Positions 1 to 7,380 of a stretch of 64,000 nt of DNA are shown piece after piece. How positions within the stretch are numbered: position 1 is the stretch's first letter; the number at the start of each line of letters is the position of its first letter. Below the pieces are notes generated by a model that ran no database searches, was not told where the DNA came from, and was given only the letters and a program-made list of their open reading frames with translations. Source of the stretch: an uncultured Polaribacter sp. (GTDB taxonomy: Bacteria; Bacteroidota; Bacteroidia; Flavobacteriales; Flavobacteriaceae); NCBI RefSeq assembly GCF_947497695.1, contig NZ_CANMHM010000004.1:124001-188000 (forward strand). The letters run 5' to 3'. The position numbers and the translations under genes are program-made.

Positions 1-75
1 TTTCCGCTTTGTAAACTATTGTACCTATTATAATGCTTACTTTTCGTTTTTTTACTCTAGTTTATAATTATATTT

Positions 76-513
76 ATGCATAAAAAAACAACTTTTTCTG
101 TTTTTTTAATTGTTCTTTTGCTGGTATTAAGTGGTTATTTATTTATAGTCCCTTATTTTAAAAAAACTAACAAAAACTTACAGTTAATTAAATCTGAAGC
201 ATCAATAAACTCAAAAGAACTAATAGATGCTTATCTTTTAGACGAAGAAAACACAAATACATTATATGCTGGAAAAATTATTGAAGTTACTGGTTTTGTT
301 AAAGAAGTAACTTTTTTAAATAACAGAAATACAGTATTATTGTACAGTAAAAATAAAACTTCAGGTATTATTTGTGATGTCCATCCAAATCAAATTGAAA
401 AAATAAAAAAATTAAAAAAACATCAAAAAATAGTTGTCAAAGGTATTTGCAAAGGTTTTTTAAAAGATGTTATATTGTTAAACTGTTACATAGATTTAAA
501 ACTAAATGAATAA
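76..513 (+). CDS. membrane-anchored OB-fold (tRNA_anti-like) protein
   Basis: A 145-residue protein with one N-terminal hydrophobic segment (about residues 8-28) that would anchor it in the inner membrane or act as an uncleaved signal. The rest has the strand pattern of the tRNA_anti-like OB-fold family: 'GKIIEVTGFVKEV' in the middle and 'KGICKGFLKDVILLNC' at the C-terminus. The family occurs in Bacteroidota; its ligand is unknown to me. Its stop overlaps the start of the YceI gene by 8 bases, and that gene overlaps the next, so the three form a translationally coupled operon at the cell envelope. The start is the first ATG after a stretch of A/T with no clear Shine-Dalgarno, usual for this phylum. 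Family assignment is from pattern recognition. Confidence 0.7.
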   Translation: MHKKTTFSVFLIVLLLVLSGYLFIVPYFKKTNKNLQLIKSEASINSKELIDAYLLDEENTNTLYAGKIIEVTGFVKEVTFLNNRNTVLLYSKNKTSGIICDVHPNQIEKIKKLKKHQKIVVKGICKGFLKDVILLNCYIDLKLNE

Positions 514-1051
514 AATTTTAACGCCCTTTTTAGTCTTTTTTTTACTTACGAGTTTTACAGAAGATAAAAACCAATTTATAGCAAGACAAGGTCAAGTATC
601 CTTTTTTTCTTATGCTTCTATGGAAAACATTGAAGCTAAAAATAATCAAGTTTTAAGTATTTTAGATCTTAAAAACAAAAAAATTGCAATTAGTATGTTA
701 ATGCGTGCTTTTGTGTTTAAAAAAGATTTAATGTACGAGCATTTTAATGAAAGTTATGTTGAGTCTGACATATATCCTAAAGCTACTTTTGAAGGCGATA
801 TTATAAATTTTGACGCCTCTTTAAAAGAGCAAACCAAAATGATAAAAGGCAAGTTAACAATACATGGCATAACAAAAGAAATTGAAATAAAAACAACCAT
901 AGAAAAAAAGGAAAACAAGTACGTACTTTTTGGAGAAGCCAATGTATTTGTAAAAGATTTTGATATTAAAATTCCGCCAATTTTAGCTAGCAATATTGCT
1001 CAAATGATTACTATTAAATTTAGATTTCAATACCAATCTTATGAAGAATAA
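506..1051 (+). CDS. YceI family periplasmic protein
   Basis: A 181-residue protein with a short signal peptide (about residues 1-18). The body matches the YceI lipocalin-like barrel: 'GQVSFFSYASMENIEAKNNQV', then 'SDIYPKATFEGDI', then 'IKGKLTIHGITKEIEI'. YceI proteins bind isoprenoid or other lipid-like ligands in the periplasm; the ligand here cannot be read from sequence. It overlaps the gene before by 8 bases and the gene after by 11 bases. A second, lipoprotein-type YceI gene lies at 22292. Confidence 0.88.
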   Translation: MNKILTPFLVFFLLTSFTEDKNQFIARQGQVSFFSYASMENIEAKNNQVLSILDLKNKKIAISMLMRAFVFKKDLMYEHFNESYVESDIYPKATFEGDIINFDASLKEQTKMIKGKLTIHGITKEIEIKTTIEKKENKYVLFGEANVFVKDFDIKIPPILASNIAQMITIKFRFQYQSYEE

Positions 1052-1913
1052 AAAAACACATCAACTATTAATAGTCTTGTTTTTGATTGTAAATTGTTCT
1101 ATCAATGCACAAGATTTATTAGAAAAATTAAATCAAGAGTTTCCTGATACACCCGTGTATGAAATTGCCACTTTTAAAACCACTAGAATTGGCTTGGGGC
1201 ATTCTATAGAAACCCGTAAAAAAGGAGCTTTACAAATATCTCTTTACAATAGGTATTGGAATTTTCCAACACCAAGAAGCGAACGTTTTTTAGCCGATAA
1301 AGTAAGCTCTCGTTATGGTTTAGAATATGCCTTTTCAGATAACTTTACAGCAGGTTTAGGGTACACAAATTTTGATGAAATTTCTGATGGTTTTTTAAAA
1401 TATCGACTTTTAAAACAACAGAAAAACAATAAAAAACGATATGTAAGTATTACTCTGGTTCAGGGTTTTTCTCATAGAACAAATCTAGCAAATAAAGATC
1501 AATTTGCTTTTACAAGTCAGGCTTTGATTGCCAGAAAAATAAATCGTGATTTTTCTTTACAAATTAGTCCAACCTTTATTCACAAACAAGCTACACTAGC
1601 AGATATTGACCCAAAGAGTCAATTTGCTATTGGTTTTGGTGGTAGGCACAAAATTGGGGGTCATACTGCTATTGTTTCTGAATACTATTATGTTGCAAAC
1701 CCCTTAAAATCTATAGATACCTACAATGCTTTTATGGTAGGTTTAAATTGGGAGGTTGGAGATTTAATGGTACAATTGCAAGTAACAAATGCACGTAATT
1801 TTGCAGAAGATACCTTTATTACACAAACTGCTCACAATTTTAATTTTAAAGACCCAAACTTACATTTTGGCTTTAATGTTACTTTTCTTTTACATACAAA
1901 TAAAAAAAAATGA
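1041..1913 (+). CDS. DUF5777 family beta-barrel protein
   Basis: A 290-residue protein with a signal peptide ending near 'NCSINAQ' (residue 23). The remainder is a run of amphipathic beta strands with aromatic girdles, as in outer-membrane barrels, and resembles the DUF5777 family of Bacteroidota ('TTRIGLGHSIETRKKGALQI', 'YGLEYAFSDNFTAGLGY'). It is last in the three-gene operon and is followed by a strong bidirectional terminator. In other Bacteroidota this family often sits with YceI and OB-fold proteins, which agrees with the layout here; its function is not known to me. Confidence 0.75.
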   Translation: MKNKKTHQLLIVLFLIVNCSINAQDLLEKLNQEFPDTPVYEIATFKTTRIGLGHSIETRKKGALQISLYNRYWNFPTPRSERFLADKVSSRYGLEYAFSDNFTAGLGYTNFDEISDGFLKYRLLKQQKNNKKRYVSITLVQGFSHRTNLANKDQFAFTSQALIARKINRDFSLQISPTFIHKQATLADIDPKSQFAIGFGGRHKIGGHTAIVSEYYYVANPLKSIDTYNAFMVGLNWEVGDLMVQLQVTNARNFAEDTFITQTAHNFNFKDPNLHFGFNVTFLLHTNKKK

Positions 1914-1950
1914 AATAAGTTTTTAAATAGAAAGTAATCGTTTATCCTAA

Positions 1951-1990
1951 AAAAAAAGTGATTTAGTCTGTATCTAAATCACTTTTTTTT
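1951..1990. terminator. bidirectional intrinsic terminator
   Basis: A perfect 9-bp stem GTGATTTAG/CTAAATCAC with a 7-base loop, flanked by an A-run on the left and a T-run on the right. It works for either strand and separates the convergent DUF5777 and rluD-like genes. Confidence 0.9.
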
Positions 1991-2009
1991 ATTTTTTTTT
2001 AGAAATCAG

Positions 2010-3050
2010 TTATTCTACCTCCACATCTTTAGAGTTTTCAGAATATGTTCTCCATTTTTCTAAACAAGCTGTAATATCTTTAGGCACATCAGAATTAAAC
2101 TGCATAAACTCGCCAGTTGTTGGGTGTGTAAAACCTAATGTTTTTGCATGTAAAGCTTGTCTTGGCAATACTTTAAAACAATTTTGCACAAATTGCTTGT
2201 ATTTGGTAAAGGTTGTGCCTTTTAAAATATCATCACCTCCATAACGTTCATCATTAAATAATGTATGCCCAATATGTTTAAAATGTGCTCTAATTTGGTG
2301 TGTTCTACCTGTTTCTAATTTACACTGCACTAAAGTTACATAGGTTAAACGTTCTAAAACTTTGTAGTGTGTAACAGCGTGTTTTCCAAAATCTCCATCA
2401 GGAAAAACAGACATTTGCAAACGATTTTTTAAACTACGTCCAATATTTCCTTCAATTGTACCCTCATCTTCATCAACATTACCCCAAACTAAAGCATAAT
2501 ACAAACGTTCTGTAGTTCTGTCAAAAAACTGTTTAGATAAATGAGCTAATGCAAATTCGGTTTTTGCAACAACTAATAAACCACTGGTATCTTTATCTAT
2601 TCTATGTACCAAACCTGGTCTTTCATTAGAGTTTGTTGGTAAATTTTCTATATGGTAAATTAAACCATTAACCAACGTACCAGAATAATTGCCATGACCT
2701 GGATGCACTACCATTCCTGCTGGTTTATTTACAACAATTACAGCAGCATCTTCATAAACAATATCTATCGGAATATCTTCTGCTACCAATAAGTTTTCTG
2801 CTGGTGGATAAGACAAAACAACCCTTACAACATCATTTGGTTTTACTTTATGATTCGATTTAACAGCAACATCATTTACCAAAACATTACCTGCTTTAGC
2901 TGCTTGTTGCACCTTGTTTCTAGTTGCATTTTCTACAAAATTCATCAAAAATTTATCAACTCTTAAAGGTTCTTGCCCTTCACTTGCAGTAAATCTATGA
3001 TGTTCATATAAATCGTCGTTTTCTATATCTTTTGGTTGGTTTTCTTGCAT
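2010..3050 (-). CDS. rluD: RluA/RluD family 23S rRNA pseudouridine synthase
   Basis: A 346-residue protein with an N-terminal S4 RNA-binding domain (about residues 28-90, 'LRVDKFLMNFVENATRN') and the RluA catalytic domain. The catalytic aspartate lies in 'HRIDKDTSGLLVVAK' (about residue 155), and 'TGRTHQIRAHFKHIGH' is the conserved C-terminal motif. It converts uridines in 23S rRNA (RluD targets helix 69) to pseudouridine. S4 domain and length favour RluD over RluA or RluC, but the symbol is inferred. It lies downstream of the PASTA protein gene on the same strand with a 98-base gap. Confidence 0.9.
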   Translation of the reverse strand: MQENQPKDIENDDLYEHHRFTASEGQEPLRVDKFLMNFVENATRNKVQQAAKAGNVLVNDVAVKSNHKVKPNDVVRVVLSYPPAENLLVAEDIPIDIVYEDAAVIVVNKPAGMVVHPGHGNYSGTLVNGLIYHIENLPTNSNERPGLVHRIDKDTSGLLVVAKTEFALAHLSKQFFDRTTERLYYALVWGNVDEDEGTIEGNIGRSLKNRLQMSVFPDGDFGKHAVTHYKVLERLTYVTLVQCKLETGRTHQIRAHFKHIGHTLFNDERYGGDDILKGTTFTKYKQFVQNCFKVLPRQALHAKTLGFTHPTTGEFMQFNSDVPKDITACLEKWRTYSENSKDVEVE

Positions 3051-3148
3051 TTTCTATGTTTAATGGCAAATGTAGGAGTAGTAAGTTGCTTTTTAAACGC
3101 TACAACTAGTTACTAAAACTGATAATTAATACTGATAACTGAAAAAAA

Positions 3149-3706
3149 TTAGTTTCCTTTTCCATCTCCTAAAACCAAATCTACAATTGAGTTTAAGGGT
3201 AATTTATCTCCTTTATTTAATATCGTGTTTTTAAAACGTAATCCACGTACAACATCTTTACCAATATCATTTACATAGGTAAAATTTGTACCAATATTAA
3301 AACCAATAGATCTTAAATGAGAGGTTGCTTGTCTTTTTGTTTTTCCGTTTAAATCTGGTACAGAAACGTCTCTATATTTAGACGGATTTAAAGTCAAATA
3401 AATTTTACGTTTTTCTTTTACAAAATCTCCTTCTTCTGGAGACTGATCTATCACTGATTTTTTTGGATAATTAGGATTGTAACTAGCACTATCAATTACC
3501 TTAAAATCTAAATTTAATTCTTGTAACTTTTCTGCAACCTTTTTTAAAGACATTTTATGTAAATTGGGTACTTGAATTTTCTGATCGTGGTTTGTAGAAT
3601 ACCCTAACCAATATTTTAGAGCAAAAACAACCACCAATAAACCGATGATTGCAATTACAATTTGTTTAAAAAAGGACTTACTTTTTAGAAACTGAAAAAA
3701 ATTCAT
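3149..3706 (-). CDS. PASTA domain-containing membrane protein
   Basis: A single N-terminal transmembrane helix (about residues 13-36 of the protein starting MNFFQFLK) is followed by two to three PASTA repeats ('VPNLHKMSLKKVAEKLQELN', 'SVPDLNGKTKRQATSHLRSIG'). PASTA domains bind peptidoglycan or muropeptides. No kinase or transpeptidase domain is attached, so this is a stand-alone periplasmic PASTA protein, a common Bacteroidota form. The ATG at 3706 is preferred over the in-frame ATG at 3730, which lies too close to the likely promoter. It is divergent from ddl, a cell-wall enzyme. Confidence 0.85.
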   Translation of the reverse strand: MNFFQFLKSKSFFKQIVIAIIGLLVVVFALKYWLGYSTNHDQKIQVPNLHKMSLKKVAEKLQELNLDFKVIDSASYNPNYPKKSVIDQSPEEGDFVKEKRKIYLTLNPSKYRDVSVPDLNGKTKRQATSHLRSIGFNIGTNFTYVNDIGKDVVRGLRFKNTILNKGDKLPLNSIVDLVLGDGKGN

Positions 3707-3727
3707 TTTTTTTATTTTAAGAACACA

Positions 3728-3735
3728 CAAATATA
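3728..3735 (-). promoter_or_regulatory. candidate -7 box for the PASTA gene
   Basis: On the minus strand this reads TATATTTG, a full match to the Bacteroidota -7 consensus TAnnTTTG, 22 bases upstream of the ATG at 3706. No convincing -33 TTG was found, so it is weaker than the ddl promoter. Confidence 0.45.
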
Positions 3736-3748
3736 TAAAAACTAAACG

Positions 3749-3780
3749 TTGCTATTTCTATAAATATTTTGATAAATTTG
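3749..3780 (+). promoter_or_regulatory. Bacteroidota-type promoter for ddl
   Basis: TTG (3749-3751), 21 bases, then TAAATTTG (3773-3780). This fits the TTG-N17-23-TAnnTTTG form. Transcription would start near 3785, about 15 bases before the ddl ATG. Confidence 0.6.
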
Positions 3781-3799
3781 TTTTTACATATTTAATCAA

Positions 3800-4774
3800 A
3801 TGAAGAAAAACATTGCAATTATTATGGGTGGTTATTCATCCGAAATAAATATATCAATTAAAAGCGGAAATGTAGTTTACAACCATTTAAATAAAGAAAA
3901 ATACCATTCTTATAGAGTGCTTATTTTAAAAGAAAAATGGGTAGTATTAGATGCTAATAACAATGAGTACTCAATTGATAAAAATGATTTTTCTTTTATT
4001 TTAGAGGATAAAAAAATAAAATTTGATTGTGTTTTTAATGCAATTCATGGAGCTCCTGGAGAAAACGGAATGTTATTAGCCTATTTTAACCTCATCAATT
4101 TAAAACATACTTCTGCCCCATTTTATCAAATGGCATTGACTTTTAATAAAAGAGATACTTTAAGTGTTGTAAAAGAATATGGAGTTAAAACAGCTATTTC
4201 AATTTATTTAAATGAGGGAGATAAAATTGATGTAGATAAAATTATTACTAAAGTTGGCTTACCTTGTTTTATAAAACCAAACAACGCTGGTTCTAGCTAT
4301 GGAATTTCTAAAGCACATACAAAAGAAGATATTATTCCTGCTCTAGAAAAAGCCTATAAAGAAGATTCAGAAATATTAATAGAATCTTTTTTAGATGGTC
4401 CAGAAGTTTCTGTTGGTGTTATTCAGTATCAAGGAGAAACCATCGTTTTACCAATTACAGAAATTGTAACAGAAAATGATTTCTTTGATTATGAAGCAAA
4501 ATATGAAGGAAAATCTGAAGAAATAACACCAGCCAGAATTTCATCCGAAGAAAAAAAGAAAATAGAAACAATTGCTAAAAAAGTATATTCAATATTAAAT
4601 ATGTCTGGTTTTTCTAGATCAGAATACATTTTGGTAAAGGGAGAGCCTCATTTTTTAGAAATGAATACTGTGCCAGGTTTAACAGAAGAAAGTATTTTGC
4701 CACAACAAGCTAAAGAAGCAGGTATTTCTTTGGAAGAATTATTTGATAATGCTATTGAAACTGCTCTTGGTTAG
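3800..4774 (+). CDS. ddl: D-alanine--D-alanine ligase
   Basis: A 324-residue ATP-grasp enzyme that joins two D-alanines for peptidoglycan precursors in the cytoplasm. Visible family features are the N-terminal 'GGYSSEINISIKSG', the ATP-grasp strand 'GLPCFIKPNNAGSSYGISK', the loop 'ILIESFLDGPEVSVGV', and the Mg-binding C-terminal region 'PHFLEMNTVPGLTEESILPQQA'. Length is normal. It is divergent from the PASTA gene and upstream of coaD. Confidence 0.95.
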   Translation: MKKNIAIIMGGYSSEINISIKSGNVVYNHLNKEKYHSYRVLILKEKWVVLDANNNEYSIDKNDFSFILEDKKIKFDCVFNAIHGAPGENGMLLAYFNLINLKHTSAPFYQMALTFNKRDTLSVVKEYGVKTAISIYLNEGDKIDVDKIITKVGLPCFIKPNNAGSSYGISKAHTKEDIIPALEKAYKEDSEILIESFLDGPEVSVGVIQYQGETIVLPITEIVTENDFFDYEAKYEGKSEEITPARISSEEKKKIETIAKKVYSILNMSGFSRSEYILVKGEPHFLEMNTVPGLTEESILPQQAKEAGISLEELFDNAIETALG

Positions 4775-4939
4775 AAACAGTATATATACTTTATGGTTTT
4801 AAAACAAGATTTTTTTGAAACAAGCAACAAGAAAATCATATGTATGCTTTTGAAACAGTAAACAAGATATGTTTTGTATATTGTAAAAACTATAATTATT
4901 AGTGGTTCATTAATCAAAAACATCTAAAAAACACAAACA

Positions 4940-5398
4940 ATGAAAAAAGCCATTTTTCCAGGATCATTTGACCCACTAACCAAAGGTCATTTTGATATTA
5001 TATCTAGAGGTGTAACTTTATTTGATGAACTAATAATTGCAATTGGTGTAAACTCTAGTAAAAAATACATGTTTTCTTTAGAAGAACGTATTCAATTTAT
5101 TGAAAATTCTTTTAAAGACAATCCTAAAATAAAAGTGGTTTCTTACAAAGGCTTAACTGTAGATTTTTGTATCAAAAATAATGTTGAATTTATTTTAAGA
5201 GGTTTAAGAAATCCGGCAGATTTTGAATTTGAAAAAGCAATTGCACACACTAACAGAGATTTAGCACCCATTGAAACAGTATTTTTACTAACAGCAGCAA
5301 GTACTTCTTACATTTCTTCTTCAATTGTAAGAGAGGTTATTAGAAATAATGGAGATTACACAAAATTAGTCCCAAAAAGTGTGAGAGTTAAAGAATAA
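4940..5398 (+). CDS. coaD: phosphopantetheine adenylyltransferase
   Basis: A 152-residue nucleotidyltransferase for the fourth step of coenzyme A synthesis. It opens with 'AIFPGSFDPLTKGHFDII', which contains the T/HxGH motif, and has the C-terminal ISSS-type motif ('TSYISSSIVREV'). Length matches bacterial CoaD. It follows ddl after a 165-base gap with no clear terminator. Confidence 0.95.
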   Translation: MKKAIFPGSFDPLTKGHFDIISRGVTLFDELIIAIGVNSSKKYMFSLEERIQFIENSFKDNPKIKVVSYKGLTVDFCIKNNVEFILRGLRNPADFEFEKAIAHTNRDLAPIETVFLLTAASTSYISSSIVREVIRNNGDYTKLVPKSVRVKE

Positions 5399-5488
5399 TT
5401 TGCCCTATTTTAACTAAAATAAAGTTATTACAATCAGTAACCAAAAATAAAATCAGTTTAAAACTACTTATTTTTAAATAATAAAATT

Positions 5489-6607
5489 ATGAAAAACCTA
5501 CCCTATTTTTTAATCTTATTGGTAGTTTGGAGCTGCAAAACAAAACAAGAAAAACAGAGTAAAACTGTAAAAAAAAATTCGATGAACTCCTCTTTCTATG
5601 TTGGAACTTACACTAAAAAAGATTCAAAAGGAATCTATAAATATCAGCTTTCATCCGAAGGAAAACTAACAAAAATTGGTTTGGCTGTAGAAACAATAAA
5701 CCCAACTTTTCTTGTAAAATCTAATGATAAAAAAACGCTGTTTGCTATTGGAGAAACTGATAAAAACGGAAATGGACTTATAAAATCTTTTAAAATTGAA
5801 AAAGATTCTTTATCACTCATTAGTGTAGAAAAAACAGGTGGTCCTGGTCCTTGTTTTGTTACCATTAATAAAGATAATTATCTAGTGGCTGCAAATTACA
5901 GAGGTGGCAACGTAGGTTTGTTAAAAACAGACACTTCTGGTAACTTATCTAAACTATTAAACGTACAACAACACATTGGTAAAGGAACCACTGAAAGACA
6001 AGAGGCTGCACATGCACATTCAGCTTGGTTTCATCCCACTAAAAAAGAACTTATTTCTGTAGATTTAGGAACAAACGAATTATGGTTTTCTTCTATTATT
6101 GATGATAAACTCGTTTTAAATACACAACAAAAATTAAAAATGGCTGAAGGTGCTGGCCCTAGGCATTTAACATTTCATCCAAATAACAAATGGATGTATG
6201 TTTTAAATGAATTAAACAATACTGTATCATTGGTAAAAGAAAAAAATAACGAATATTTTGTTGAAAATTCAATTGCTACTTTACCAAAAGATTTTACAAG
6301 TTTTAGCAAAGCAGCAGATATTCATATCTCTAAAGATGGTTTATTTTTATATGCTTCTAATCGTGGACACGAATCCATTGCTATTTTTGAAGTAAACCCA
6401 GAAAATGGATCTTTAAAAACAGTTGGTTATGAATCTGTTTTAGGTAAACATCCTCGTAATTTTTCTTTATCGCCAAATGATGATTTTCTAATCGTTGCCA
6501 ATCAAAATACCGATAATATTATTTCTTTTAAGCGAGATGAAAAAACAGGTAAATTAACTTTTGTTGATGAAATTGCTGCACCAATGCCTGTTTGTATATT
6601 ATTTTAA
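5489..6607 (+). CDS. lactonase family beta-propeller lipoprotein (6-phosphogluconolactonase-like)
   Basis: A 372-residue protein with a lipoprotein signal ending in 'VVWSC' (Cys at about 16). The rest is a seven-bladed propeller of the Pgl/YbhE lactonase family: 'FYVGTYTKKDSKGIYKYQL', 'AHAHSAWFHPTKKELISVDLG', 'GAGPRHLTFHPNNKWMYVLNEL' and 'GKHPRNFSLSPNDDFLIVANQNT'. The lipid anchor puts it in the periplasm or outer membrane, so a role in the cytosolic pentose phosphate pathway is doubtful; hydrolysis of an extracytoplasmic sugar lactone is an inference. Confidence 0.8.
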   Translation: MKNLPYFLILLVVWSCKTKQEKQSKTVKKNSMNSSFYVGTYTKKDSKGIYKYQLSSEGKLTKIGLAVETINPTFLVKSNDKKTLFAIGETDKNGNGLIKSFKIEKDSLSLISVEKTGGPGPCFVTINKDNYLVAANYRGGNVGLLKTDTSGNLSKLLNVQQHIGKGTTERQEAAHAHSAWFHPTKKELISVDLGTNELWFSSIIDDKLVLNTQQKLKMAEGAGPRHLTFHPNNKWMYVLNELNNTVSLVKEKNNEYFVENSIATLPKDFTSFSKAADIHISKDGLFLYASNRGHESIAIFEVNPENGSLKTVGYESVLGKHPRNFSLSPNDDFLIVANQNTDNIISFKRDEKTGKLTFVDEIAAPMPVCILF

Positions 6608-6906
6608 GATTGTTTCACAAAGGTTCACAGAGAAATTAGGAGATTCCTAGAGATAAATTCTCTAATTTGTTTAGAGGTTTAAACATTTAATAGAGTTGTA
6701 ATCGTGTATTTTTTTTTACATCGTTTGTCATTTAGACAGTAAGAGAGATCACATACAATTGATTCGTTTTTTGTTAACACTGTTATAAAACTTCTGTTGA
6801 TTGAAGCAACAACACATTAGTAAAACTATGTTTTTACCTAACCAAAACTTTTAACCAACTTTTACAATTCTAAAAATCAAATTCTTTGTAACTTGTAGTT
6901 TTTAAA
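6608..6906. other. non-coding stretch before the molybdenum hydroxylase genes
   Basis: No convincing gene. It begins with degenerate 'CACAAAG/CACAGAG'-type runs and holds a weak IR around GAGATTCCTAGAGATAAATT. No full TAnnTTTG box was found close to the iorA-like start. Confidence 0.4.
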
Positions 6907-7380
6907 ATGCTACCTGTGAATATAAATTTATCAATCAACGGAAAATTACATCAAATTGAAGCCCAAGAAAACATGCCACTTCTATGGGTAATTAGAGATA
7001 TTATTGGCTTAACAGGTACAAAATTTGGTTGTGGAGTTAGCCAATGTGGTGCTTGTTCTGTTTTAATTGATGGACAACTCACAAAATCTTGTAGCTATCT
7101 AGTTTCTAGTGCTATTGGCAAAGAAATTTTTACAATTGAAGGAACTTCTAAAAACTTAGAATTTTTAAGAAAAGCTTGGAATGATGGCAATGTTCCTCAA
7201 TGTGGTTATTGTCAATCTGGTCAATTAATCGCAGCAACTTCACTACTCAACTCAATAGAAAACCCAACAGATAAAGATATTGATGATGCTATGAGTAACA
7301 ACATTTGCAGATGTGGCACGTATACAAGAATTAAAAAAGCCATACATAAAGCTGTAGCACTTAAAAACGAAACTTTATGA
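6907..7380 (+). CDS. (2Fe-2S)-binding subunit of a xanthine dehydrogenase-family hydroxylase (IorA-like)
   Basis: A 157-residue electron-transfer subunit with two [2Fe-2S] sites. The plant-ferredoxin-type site is 'CGVSQCGACSVLIDG' plus a later Cys, and the C-terminal helical site is 'CGYCQSGQL' with 'CRCGTYTRI'. It overlaps the large subunit by 4 bases (ATGA), so the two are coupled. The closest named relatives are isoquinoline 1-oxidoreductase alpha subunits, but the substrate cannot be read from sequence. Confidence 0.9.
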   Translation: MLPVNINLSINGKLHQIEAQENMPLLWVIRDIIGLTGTKFGCGVSQCGACSVLIDGQLTKSCSYLVSSAIGKEIFTIEGTSKNLEFLRKAWNDGNVPQCGYCQSGQLIAATSLLNSIENPTDKDIDDAMSNNICRCGTYTRIKKAIHKAVALKNETL

